Assembly: GCF_023283925.1 (NCBI RefSeq)
Contig: NZ_JAKIKX010000001.1
Coordinates: 496,001-560,000, forward strand
DNA: 64,000 nt
Source of the DNA: Shewanella marisflavi
GTDB taxonomy: Bacteria > Pseudomonadota > Gammaproteobacteria > Enterobacterales > Shewanellaceae
Reading direction: 5' to 3'
Both the position numbers and the translations under genes were made by a program. The notes under the pieces were generated by a model. The model ran no database searches. It saw only the letters and a list, made by a program, of their open reading frames with translations, and was not told the origin of the DNA. This document shows positions 17,068-24,520 of the stretch, piece after piece. Within the stretch, counting starts at the first letter, position 1. Every line of letters begins with the position of its first letter.

Positions 17068-17130
17068 TAACTTCCAACCTAATGTATAAGTAGATTTTTG
17101 TTAATATAATTCAACTTCTTCCTACTTCAT

Positions 17131-17185
17131 AATCATTTCATCAATAGTTAATTTCACTTTGCAAGTTTAGGTAAATGAAATGATT
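17131..17185. promoter_or_regulatory. 11-bp inverted repeat overlapping the dehydratase start codon
   Basis: AATCATTTCAT (17131-17141) and ATGAAATGATT (17175-17185) are perfect inverted copies, 33 bp apart. The right arm covers the ATG at 17180. It may be a LysR operator pair, or an mRNA stem hiding the start codon. Confidence 0.5.
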
Positions 17186-18331
17186 AAGCATACGGAACAC
17201 CCTGATTTAGAAAAAAAATACAATGCTATCGGCACACCATTTCTCTATTTGGATAAACAAAAATTTTTGAGCAACCTTGCTCAAATGCGCAGCCATATGT
17301 CGAAACTAGACACACCACTAAGGCCCCACTTTAAGACCGTAAAATCGTTAGATGCGCTTCCGTACTTAATTGACTCTATAGAGGATCCAATCACTGTATC
17401 CACCCTTGAAGAAGCAGAACAGCTTGCCAGTTATGGTTGTAAAGACATTCTCTATGCTGTTGGCATATCAAAAGAAAAGCTATTGCGAGTCGAACTGCTA
17501 CTCAAACGTGGTATGAGTATTGTGGTTTTACTTGATAGCATGGAACAAGTCGATTTCGTTAACACCTACTGTCAAGAACGTGGGTGTGTTATTAGCTGCC
17601 TGATAGAGATTGATTGCGACGGACACCGAGGTGGAGTAAGTGCAGATTCCGAAGCCCTGATTGCAATGGCTAAGAGCTTAGATAAGGGGTTGGGCAATTT
17701 TAAAGGGGTGATGCTCCACGCAGGTGAGTCTTACCACTGTAAGTCTCGAGAAGCGTTAAACCAATCCGCCAGTAATGAAGTAGCGACTGCACAACTTGCG
17801 GCGAAACGCCTCGAGTCGGTTGGGATTTACTGCGAAATAGTCAGCGTGGGGTCTACCCCGACGGCATGCTCATACACAAACACAAGTGGAATCACAGAAG
17901 TCAGAGCTGGCGTCTATTCATTGTTTGACTTAGTGATGCATCGGCTTGGAGTGTGTACTTTAAACGATATCGCAATCTCAGTAGTAAGTAGTGTTATTGG
18001 ACACAACAAATCGAGGGGGCAAATATTTGTTGATGCTGGATGGATGGCTCTTTCTTTAGATAAAGGTCATGACGAACAATGTTATGGCGTGGTTCTCCAA
18101 CCGAATGGCCAAGAGAGTCAAATACTGAAAGTAGTGCAGGTAAATCAAGAGCACGGCATACTCGAAGCGGCTTCTGGAAGCGAGATCGACTTCGAATGTT
18201 TTCCCATTGGTTCTAGAGTACACATCGTCCCAAATCATGCATGCTCTACAAGCGCTATGCACAGTAAATACTATGTCTTTGACTTGGTCGAGGGTCAAAT
18301 TGAGCAATGGCAACGTGTTTCAGGGTGGTAA
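17180..18331 (+). CDS. Fold-type III PLP dehydratase (D-serine / D-threo-3-hydroxyaspartate type)
   Basis: 383 residues. The alanine-racemase-like barrel starts with the PLP-lysine motif RPHFKT (Lys near residue 53), and the C-terminal metal site is VPNHACST, i.e. His-x-Cys. His-x-Cys is the zinc site of eukaryote-type D-serine dehydratase and D-3-hydroxyaspartate dehydratase; D-threonine aldolases have His-x-Asp instead. So the enzyme probably removes water and ammonia from a D-beta-hydroxy amino acid through an enamine/imine. It heads an operon with the reductase (2-bp gap) and GNAT gene. Substrate is inferred, not proved. Confidence 0.8.
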   Translation: MIKHTEHPDLEKKYNAIGTPFLYLDKQKFLSNLAQMRSHMSKLDTPLRPHFKTVKSLDALPYLIDSIEDPITVSTLEEAEQLASYGCKDILYAVGISKEKLLRVELLLKRGMSIVVLLDSMEQVDFVNTYCQERGCVISCLIEIDCDGHRGGVSADSEALIAMAKSLDKGLGNFKGVMLHAGESYHCKSREALNQSASNEVATAQLAAKRLESVGIYCEIVSVGSTPTACSYTNTSGITEVRAGVYSLFDLVMHRLGVCTLNDIAISVVSSVIGHNKSRGQIFVDAGWMALSLDKGHDEQCYGVVLQPNGQESQILKVVQVNQEHGILEAASGSEIDFECFPIGSRVHIVPNHACSTSAMHSKYYVFDLVEGQIEQWQRVSGW

Positions 18332-18333
18332 AC

Positions 18334-19257
18334 ATGATTTATCTAGATGAAAAAACGACAGCAGCGTTAATTTCTCACGAGCTGGCATACAAAGCGGTCA
18401 AAGCGGCATTTTCTTCAGTACAAGATCAGCACTCATCAATATTTCCGGTCGTTAACGCATCAGGCCCGATCGAAGGCTCAATGTTTTCACTCAAATCAGC
18501 ATGCACAAATCAATTACTTGGTTGGAAAATGGGAAGCTATTGGCCTTGCAATAATCAGTTTGGGCGACCGAACCATGGTACTCATATCTTTCTTCTTTCA
18601 CCGGATACGGGGGAAATGAAAGCCATTTTGTCAGCAAGTTTGGTCAATGCCTACCGAACTGCAGCAGCTGATGCCATCGCTGTTGATCTACTGGCGAGAC
18701 AAGATTCATCTGTACTCGCGTTATTTGGCACAGGTCATCAAGCTAAATACGAAGCGCTTGCCATTTCAAAAGTTAGGAATCTATCTAAAGTCCTGATTGT
18801 TGGTAGAAATCAGACTAACGCCAACCAACTAGCGAAAGAGCTAAGCAAAGAAGGGTTAACAACAGACATCAAATCCGCTCAAGAAGCCTGTGAAAGCGCA
18901 GATATTATTGTTACCGTTACAGCGTCCACCGCTCCTTTGTTTGAATCTTCATGGGTAAAACCTGGAACTCATATTTCTGCAATGGGAGCAGATAAAATAG
19001 GAAAACAGGAACTTCCACCATCGCTATTTGAGAACGCCACCCTCTATTGTGATTATTTATCTCAGTCCAAAACGATTGGTGAGTTCCAGCATGCGCCAGA
19101 TAAAGAGATCTATCAGATCGGTGACAAGCTTCAATTAAAAGAAAGGAACAAAAACGACATTACTATTTTTGATAGCTCAGGAATTGCCTATCAAGATCTT
19201 TATATTGCGCAAATAGTTTTAGATAAATACCTATCCAAGGGAGATGACCATGAATAA
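18334..19257 (+). CDS. Ornithine cyclodeaminase / mu-crystallin family imine reductase
   Basis: 307 residues from the ATG at 18334, two bases after the dehydratase stop, with GGGTGG upstream. A Rossmann nucleotide site lies at ALFGTGHQAKYEAL (~135-150), and the family substrate Lys sits in LLGWKMGSYWP. Members include ornithine cyclodeaminase, alanine dehydrogenase, ketimine reductases and iminosuccinate reductase (BhcD). Next to an imine-forming dehydratase, reduction of the imine to an L-amino acid (alanine or aspartate) is the attractive role. It overlaps the next gene by 8 bases, so the three are translationally coupled. Confidence 0.82.
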   Translation: MIYLDEKTTAALISHELAYKAVKAAFSSVQDQHSSIFPVVNASGPIEGSMFSLKSACTNQLLGWKMGSYWPCNNQFGRPNHGTHIFLLSPDTGEMKAILSASLVNAYRTAAADAIAVDLLARQDSSVLALFGTGHQAKYEALAISKVRNLSKVLIVGRNQTNANQLAKELSKEGLTTDIKSAQEACESADIIVTVTASTAPLFESSWVKPGTHISAMGADKIGKQELPPSLFENATLYCDYLSQSKTIGEFQHAPDKEIYQIGDKLQLKERNKNDITIFDSSGIAYQDLYIAQIVLDKYLSKGDDHE

Positions 19258-19723
19258 CGTTAGCTTTTTAAAAATAAACGGTAACACCATCGATGACATT
19301 ATCGACCTCTCTGTGGAAGGGTCCCAAAAACATCTCATTGCTAATAACGCAGAATGGCTTGCAGAGGCGAGTTTCAACGACGATAGCGTCAGTTACGGCA
19401 TTTATTTAGACGACAAGCCAGCAGGGCTCATCTCTCTTATCGATCCAAGACTACTCGACAAGTTCGATGATCACTTTCAAAAGGATCATTTGTACGTGTG
19501 GCGCGTCATGATTGACCATCGTTTTCAAGGAAAGGGATTGGGAAATCAAGCGATTAACTTTAGTAAGCGATACGCTTCCATTATCGGTTTACAAGGCGTG
19601 TCCCTGACAACAATGGATAAAGAGGAAGGGAATGCTCTCCATATTTACCAAAAGCTCGGATTTATACCAACGGGTAGAAGACTTGATGATGAAATTGAAT
19701 TAATTTTTAGCTTCAAGATATGA
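19250..19723 (+). CDS. GNAT-family N-acetyltransferase
   Basis: 157 residues from ATG 19250; the ATG at 19244 is also in frame but leaves no room after AAGGGAG (19237-19243). The acetyl-CoA loop is VMIDHRFQGKGLGNQA (R/Q-x-x-G-x-G), followed by NALHIYQKLGFIPTGRR, typical of small-molecule GNATs such as spermidine or amino acid acetyltransferases. Third gene of the LysR-controlled operon; it may acetylate the substrate or product, or protect from a reactive amine. Target unknown. Confidence 0.82.
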   Translation: MNNVSFLKINGNTIDDIIDLSVEGSQKHLIANNAEWLAEASFNDDSVSYGIYLDDKPAGLISLIDPRLLDKFDDHFQKDHLYVWRVMIDHRFQGKGLGNQAINFSKRYASIIGLQGVSLTTMDKEEGNALHIYQKLGFIPTGRRLDDEIELIFSFKI

Positions 19724-19865
19724 TTTAATAATCGGTTTAGATGGTTCAATAAATTACTAACAATTAAACCTTATAGTAAAACATGAAGTGATTATTTTAA
19801 TCTTACAATCACTCGTTAATTAAACACGTAAAAATGAATTTTAATTTTATCAATTTGGATGGCTA

Positions 19866-20219
19866 GTGAAAAATATACTTGTATATACCATTTTTATTAT
19901 TTTATTTTCAGGGTGTAACTATGAGTATGAATCATACTCGGAATCATATACCTCAAAGATTATTAAAAATGTTGTTCTAGACATAGAATGTGTTAAATCT
20001 TCTCTTGATAAAAATTTAGAATTTAATACAGTGACTGAAAGTAAAAACTCTCTTAGAACCAGCATTTCGGATATTGAAGTGCAAGTAAAGGTGACTGAGA
20101 ATGAATTAGTCATCTTGTCTAAATACAAAACAGAGAGTAAACATGACAAGGATATTTATATTGTAAGTGCTGTTGGAAAGAGAGTTGAAAGAATCATTTT
20201 TAATGATTGTGATTATTAA
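19866..20219 (+). CDS. Small AT-rich predicted lipoprotein
   Basis: 117 residues starting at GTG 19866. The N-terminus has a hydrophobic segment and the lipobox LFSGC (residues 13-17), then a Tyr/Ser/Glu-rich stretch. No family is recognised. The ribosome site is weak and base composition is extremely AT-rich, unlike all neighbours, which suggests recent transfer or a decaying gene. Two Cys (in IECVKS and NDCDY) could form a disulfide. Confidence 0.55.
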   Translation: MKNILVYTIFIILFSGCNYEYESYSESYTSKIIKNVVLDIECVKSSLDKNLEFNTVTESKNSLRTSISDIEVQVKVTENELVILSKYKTESKHDKDIYIVSAVGKRVERIIFNDCDY

Positions 20220-20530
20220 AAATGAACATCACCGTCTAAATAATTGCATCCTTGCTTATAAAGTTCATGAGTTCCATCAGCTTGAAAATTTATAGTTAAC
20301 CCTGTTTATTGATAACATTTTCTAGACAAGCTAATAGAATCGAATTTATATGCATACGGTCAAGTAAAGAGGGTTATTGATGGTAACTTGGCATTAACAA
20401 AATTCAAGTAAAATAAATGAATTACTTCCATTCGATTTCACAAGGCTAGCAAGCTTTGGGGCAAAAATCAGTTAGCTTTCACGTCTTAAATACACCAATA
20501 CCGCCAAATCGAAGAGACGTTAGATACCGA

Positions 20531-20622
20531 GTGTAGATACGTCGGTGAGCTTCCGAAACAGGGATGTTTCGGCAGAGCCTAACGGGACTTATTCACGGCG
20601 TCTCACAGGCGTATCTGCACAT
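20531..20622 (+). repeat. Dispersed hairpin repeat, copy B
   Basis: Near-identical to the reverse complement of copy A, including the inner CCGAAACA-GGGA-TGTTTCGG hairpin (20553-20572). The outer arms have two mismatches here. Confidence 0.88.
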
Positions 20623-20676
20623 ACGTCGTTCTTTCACATCCATGTGATCACGGCATTGGTACTTCCATGTACTGCA

Positions 20677-20831
20677 CCCGCCGGGCAGGCGATAGATTAC
20701 CATGAAGAGGTGACCTTCAACTGCCTCTCCAGCATCGATGAAGGTCAAAGGTACACAGCATGCCGAAACGGTTTGCACATAAGCCCACCGCAGGTGATAG
20801 ATAACCATGAAGGTATGATCTTCAAATACCT
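20677..20831 (+). repeat. Pair of ~50-bp direct repeats following copy B
   Basis: Units at 20677-20726 and 20784-20831 share CCCRCCG, GCAGG, GATAGATWACCATGAAG and GACCTTCAA-like text. A third, weaker unit follows copy C at 21669-21719, so the tail belongs to the repeat family. Confidence 0.65.
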
Positions 20832-20883
20832 ATCAAACTTCAATCTCGCCTGACGCTAAATCATAAATCATACAATCAACAGC

Positions 20884-21402
20884 CTATTTATATAGGCTGC
20901 TCACAAACTCATTGGTGGGCTCGGGTAGGAGATCTTGAGGATGATCACCGCCGAAACTGGCCCATTTGCTCTTGCCTGTGTATGAGGCGTTGGCGATCTC
21001 TTGCTTGGTCATTGCATCCAAGACAACAAGCTGAATCTCTATGGTATCTGATATCCCTGACCATTCGGTTGCCCTGTCTTCCCAGTGAAGAATGATTGGT
21101 TTTACAAAATAGCCGAATTGATTAGCATCGAGCTGTTTTAGGCAATCGTCACCCACGCAATTGTCCGCGATAATGACCTTATTGGTGTATTTGGAGAAGG
21201 CGCTGCGGACAGCATTGGCCGTCATCTGGCCTGAGTTACGATATTCTTTGTTGCCATACCAGCCATCTTTGGGCATGGCGATCAGCACGCCTTTGGCGGG
21301 ATTTAATTTAGCTGTGGGAGTCTGTAACGCCGAGTGCTGATATGTAGAGCTGCAACCTGCAAGTAGAAACGCGGAGGTAAGAAGTATCATCGCCTTTATC
21401 AT
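20884..21402 (-). CDS. DUF4823-like lipoprotein
   Basis: 172 residues with lipobox LLAGCSS (residues 13-19). The mature part (GVLIAMPKDGWYGNKEYRNSG, an acidic-Cys pair NCVGDDC, then ILHWEDRATEWSG and a VVLDAMTKQEI strand) resembles DUF4823 outer-membrane lipoproteins as I remember them. Function is unknown. It is isolated between repeat copies B and C, and its base composition is closer to the core genome than the genes to its left. Confidence 0.72.
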   Translation of the reverse strand: MIKAMILLTSAFLLAGCSSTYQHSALQTPTAKLNPAKGVLIAMPKDGWYGNKEYRNSGQMTANAVRSAFSKYTNKVIIADNCVGDDCLKQLDANQFGYFVKPIILHWEDRATEWSGISDTIEIQLVVLDAMTKQEIANASYTGKSKWASFGGDHPQDLLPEPTNEFVSSLYK

Positions 21403-21797
21403 TGTTGAACCTCATAAAATTAATCCATTAAAACGTAAATCAGCCTAGCTGGATTCTATGACATAATCCATGAACTGCATCACTAACAAATATCTCATTT
21501 AGAAATAAAGATTTCATTGTTATCAATATAGTCAAATCGAAGTGAAGTTGGATACTGTGTAGATATGTCGGTGACCTTCGGTTTCAGGGACGAAAATGTT
21601 CCTGACATTTTTCGGCATTCCCTCTATCCTTTGAGGTCAGTGGCTTTCAGTGTGTCATATGCGTCTCTGCCCCCACTGGGCAGGTGGAGATTGCTATAGA
21701 GATATGACCTTCAGCCCCCTTACCGAATAACCAATTAGCCAGATGCTAACCCCTAGCCTATGCCAAGTGCTAATTTTGGCCGAAGTCGGATTTAAGG
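21403..21797. other. Intergenic with degenerate repeat copy
   Basis: About 395 bp with no gene; repeat copy C and its tail occupy 21557-21719. The rest is AT-rich sequence that may hold the lipoprotein promoter. Confidence 0.5.
21557..21671 (+). repeat. Dispersed hairpin repeat, degenerate copy C
   Basis: Same orientation as copy B; shares GTGTAGATATGTCGGTGA, a CTTCGG/TTTCAGGGA core and the end GCGTCTCTGC, with several insertions between. Confidence 0.6.
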
Positions 21798-22373
21798 TCA
21801 TGATGAAATGACTTGGGTGGTAAACCTCTGCAGCATGATGCTGTCATGCCAAAAATTTGGGGGCCAGCCGCCTTTCTGCTTGAGCGCGGTAACAAACGCC
21901 TTGGGCGTGGGTAAACTGCGCCAGACCGAGGGGAGAAACAGGGCGCGGCGCCGGCCATCATCCATCAGCAGCCCATCTATGTCGGGTCTGAGTGTATCGA
22001 GCAGGGCTTGTTCGCCCTGGTTTTCTATCGGCATGAGCGGTGAGAGAATCGCGATATCCAGGCTGAGTTCGGCGCGCTCTGCCAGGGTGAGCGGCAGAAA
22101 CCTTTGGTCGTTAAAGCCGCTGGCATAGGCGTTTTCACAGGCGACTCGCCATAGGGGATCCTTGGTCTGCACTGTGCCGATACAGCCTCTTAGTTCGCCG
22201 CCGTGGTAAAGGGTAACGAAACAGGCGCAGTGGCGTTGCAAGGCTTCACTGCTGGGTGGTGACGGTAAGATCAAGCCTCGCCCTGCTAAGGCATGATCCA
22301 GTACCTGCCAGACCATGCGGATCAGTTCACGCTTATCTGCCTGACTCAGCTCAATAGAGGACGAAGCTGGCAT
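21798..22373 (-). CDS. amrA: AMMECR1-domain protein, AmmeMemoRadiSam component A
   Basis: 191 residues from the ATG at 22373, chosen because GAAGAGGTGG lies just upstream; longer frames would run deep into the MEMO1 gene. The AMMECR1 signature is present: CFVTLYHGGELRGCIGT near residue 55, with ISLDIAILSP-like and LLFLPSVW strands later. This cytoplasmic family accompanies MEMO1 and a radical-SAM enzyme in many bacteria and archaea; the reaction is not established. It overlaps the MEMO1 gene by 23 bases, so the two are co-translated. Confidence 0.88.
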   Translation of the reverse strand: MPASSSIELSQADKRELIRMVWQVLDHALAGRGLILPSPPSSEALQRHCACFVTLYHGGELRGCIGTVQTKDPLWRVACENAYASGFNDQRFLPLTLAERAELSLDIAILSPLMPIENQGEQALLDTLRPDIDGLLMDDGRRRALFLPSVWRSLPTPKAFVTALKQKGGWPPNFWHDSIMLQRFTTQVISS

Positions 22374-23151
22374 AGCCGACCACCTCTTCATTATCTCTGG
22401 GTTGGCGTGATTCACTGCGGGCGATAACATCGCCTGAGTTGGTATGGGTGACACATTTTATTTGCCAATTGACCTTCTTCGCAAACGCCAGCAGGCCATT
22501 GAGGGGATGGCAGCCACAGGCCTGTTCGGGGCTCAGGTGGGCGTCGAGGGACAATATGTTACTGCGGGTGTCGGCATCGATGCGGTTGGCTTCGCCATAA
22601 GGGTGATAGTGACTCAGATCGCTGCTCACTATGATCAGAGTGTCTTGGTCTGCGACCTCGTTGAGCAAGCGATGCACAGCTTCGGGGCTGGTGGCGCCGA
22701 CGACGACAGGTAGCAGGGTAAACTCTTCCAGGCAAGATTGCAGCAATGGCAGCTGAACTTCCAATGCATGTTCTTTTTGATGTGCCGTATCTGACTCTAT
22801 GGCTAACCTTTGCGCCAGTAGCTGTGTTACACCCGCCTTGTCGATAGGAATTTCACCTAGCGGTGTGATAAAGGCATCGCTGCGGGGCAGGGCACAGCCA
22901 TTGAGTCCCACATAGTGGCTGGGGCCTAATAGGAGAATACGAGTGTAAGGCTGTTGACGATTTCTTAGTAGAGTCAGGGCCTTGGCGGCAACGACGCCTG
23001 AATAGAGATAACCTGCGTGGGGTAAGATGAGGGCTTTAGGGATGATGTCACAGCATGGAGGCTCGCTGAAATAACCATTAATTTGCTGCATCAGCAGCGG
23101 GGGATCGGCTGGGTAAAAACGGCCTGCGACGGCGGCGGGTCGGTATTTCAT
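22351..23151 (-). CDS. amrB: MEMO1-family dioxygenase-like protein, AmmeMemoRadiSam component B
   Basis: 266 residues from ATG 23151 (start of MKYRPAAVAGRFYPADP, the usual MEMO N-terminus). Metal-site motifs are LPHAGYLYSG (~50) and SSDLSHYHPYG (~185), with GPSHYVGL between; the fold is that of class III extradiol dioxygenases. Human MEMO1 binds iron. It is upstream of the AMMECR1 gene and divergent from the radical-SAM gene across 64 bp. In this gap GTCAAC occurs twice (23173 and 23195), two helical turns apart. Confidence 0.9.
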   Translation of the reverse strand: MKYRPAAVAGRFYPADPPLLMQQINGYFSEPPCCDIIPKALILPHAGYLYSGVVAAKALTLLRNRQQPYTRILLLGPSHYVGLNGCALPRSDAFITPLGEIPIDKAGVTQLLAQRLAIESDTAHQKEHALEVQLPLLQSCLEEFTLLPVVVGATSPEAVHRLLNEVADQDTLIIVSSDLSHYHPYGEANRIDADTRSNILSLDAHLSPEQACGCHPLNGLLAFAKKVNWQIKCVTHTNSGDVIARSESRQPRDNEEVVGYASFVLY

Positions 23152-23215
23152 CTTCTCTTCCCTAGACTGGGCGTCAACTATACTTTTAGTGTAGGTCAAC
23201 GACAGGTAAACACCC

Positions 23216-24304
23216 ATGTTAACGACGCCGCCCACATACTTTCCCACCCACTATTGGCATGCCTTAGCGGATGGTCGGGTGTGCTGCGATCTCTGTCCGC
23301 GAAAATGCACTATGCGTGAGGGGAAACGCGGTGCCTGCTTTGTTCGTATGCACCATCAAGGCGAGATAGTGCTCACCAGTTATGGGCGCTCCTCCGGCTT
23401 CTGTATCGACCCTATTGAGAAAAAGCCGCTGAATCATTTCTATCCCGGCTCGAGCGTGCTGAGTTTTGGCACGGCGGGTTGTAATCTGAGTTGCCAGTTT
23501 TGTCAGAACTGGGATATGAGTAAGTCCCGCCAGATGGATACCTTGTGTGACACTGCCATGCCAGATGAATTAGCGGCCACGGCTCGTCGACATGGCTGCA
23601 AGAGCATCGCCTTTACCTATAACGATCCCGTGGTGTTTATGGAGTACGCCATCGACGCCGCCCAGGCAGCTAAAGAACTCGGGATCAAAAGCGTGGCGGT
23701 GAGTGCTGGCTATATCTGCGAGGCACCCAGGGCCGAGTTTTATCAATATATGGATGCAGCCAATATCGACCTTAAGGCCTTTAGTGAACGCTTTTATCAC
23801 AAGATCTGTCATGGCCAGCTGCAACCTGTGCTGGAGACCTTGCTTTACCTTAAACGGGAGACACAAGTCTGGTTTGAGATAACGACCTTATTGATCCCGG
23901 GGGAGAATGACAGCGATCAGGAACTCAACGCCATGTGCCAGTGGTTGATGGAGAATTTGGGCCCGGATGTACCGCTGCATTTTAGCGCTTTTCATCCCGA
24001 CTTTAAGCTGCGAGATAAACCCGCCACGCCCCTATCAACTTTGCAGCGGGCTCGCCAAATCGCCCTGAATCATGGCTTGCATTATGTCTATTGCGGCAAT
24101 GTTCATGATCCTGATTCAGATGCTACCTATTGCGCCAACTGCCATAGGCGGGTGATCGAGCGAGACTGGTATCAGCTGGGGCAATATGCACTGGATGAGA
24201 CTGGTGCCTGCAGGCATTGTGGTGCGCCCTTACCGGGGCGCTTCGATAAGGTTAGGCAAGACTTCGGAGCCCGGCGCATAGCGGTGCGTATTCATCGGAA
24301 TTAA
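23216..24304 (+). CDS. amrS: AmmeMemoRadiSam system radical-SAM enzyme
   Basis: 362 residues. An N-terminal Cys cluster (CCDLCPRKC) precedes the radical-SAM 4Fe-4S motif CNLSCQFCQNW (~residues 88-98) and the FTYNDPVVF SAM-binding strand. The C-terminus has a zinc-ribbon-like pair CANC / CRHCG. This three-part architecture is that of AmrS, the partner of the AMMECR1 and MEMO1 proteins encoded divergently next door. Relatives activate glycyl radical enzymes, but no such enzyme is nearby. Substrate unknown. Confidence 0.9.
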   Translation: MLTTPPTYFPTHYWHALADGRVCCDLCPRKCTMREGKRGACFVRMHHQGEIVLTSYGRSSGFCIDPIEKKPLNHFYPGSSVLSFGTAGCNLSCQFCQNWDMSKSRQMDTLCDTAMPDELAATARRHGCKSIAFTYNDPVVFMEYAIDAAQAAKELGIKSVAVSAGYICEAPRAEFYQYMDAANIDLKAFSERFYHKICHGQLQPVLETLLYLKRETQVWFEITTLLIPGENDSDQELNAMCQWLMENLGPDVPLHFSAFHPDFKLRDKPATPLSTLQRARQIALNHGLHYVYCGNVHDPDSDATYCANCHRRVIERDWYQLGQYALDETGACRHCGAPLPGRFDKVRQDFGARRIAVRIHRN

Positions 24305-24310
24305 GCTGAC

Positions 24311-24520
24311 GGTATAGCTTGGCGGCTTAGCCTGGTGGTTTGGCTTGGTTGTTCGGCTTAGTGGTTTAGCCTAGTGGTTTAGTTTGGTATTTGGCTTAGT
24401 GGCTTAGTGGCTTAGTGGCTTAGTGGCTTAGTGGCTTAGTGGCTTAGTGGCTTAGTGGCTTAGTGGCTTAGTGGCTTAGTGGCTTAGCCTGGTATTTGGG
24501 CCTGGTGATTTAGCTTGGCT
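24311..24520. repeat. 8-bp tandem repeat array (GGCTTAGT) between convergent genes
   Basis: Eleven perfect copies of GGCTTAGT run from 24393 to 24480, flanked on both sides by degraded variants (GGTTTAGC, GGCTTGGT and similar) covering about 24311-24520. It lies between the 3' ends of amrS and the methyltransferase gene. Perfect copies in the centre with decayed edges are typical of slippage-driven growth, so copy number should vary between strains. Confidence 0.92.

Larger units (their letters stand above)
14663..20622. other. Possible genomic islet between inverted repeat copies
   Basis: The segment between repeat copies A and B is visibly AT-richer than its surroundings, carries no core Shewanella gene that I recognise, and has its own LysR-regulated catabolic cluster. 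No integrase, transposase or target-site duplication is visible. The boundary at the repeats is an inference. Confidence 0.4.
20220..20883. other. Intergenic, AT-rich then repeat cluster
   Basis: The first 300 bp are AT-rich with no frame. From 20531 come repeat copy B and two ~50-bp related tail units. The frame 20545-20853 is made only of these repeats and is not a gene. Confidence 0.6.

Noticed and set aside
17180..18331. D-threonine aldolase
   Set aside because: The metal site reads His-x-Cys (NHACS), which belongs to the dehydratase branch; aldolases carry His-x-Asp.
20545..20853. Open frame containing SRRLTGVSAH
   Set aside because: Generated by repeat copy B and its tail units; no start signals.
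24393..24480. CRISPR array
   Set aside because: The 8-bp units are contiguous with no spacers, and no cas gene is present.
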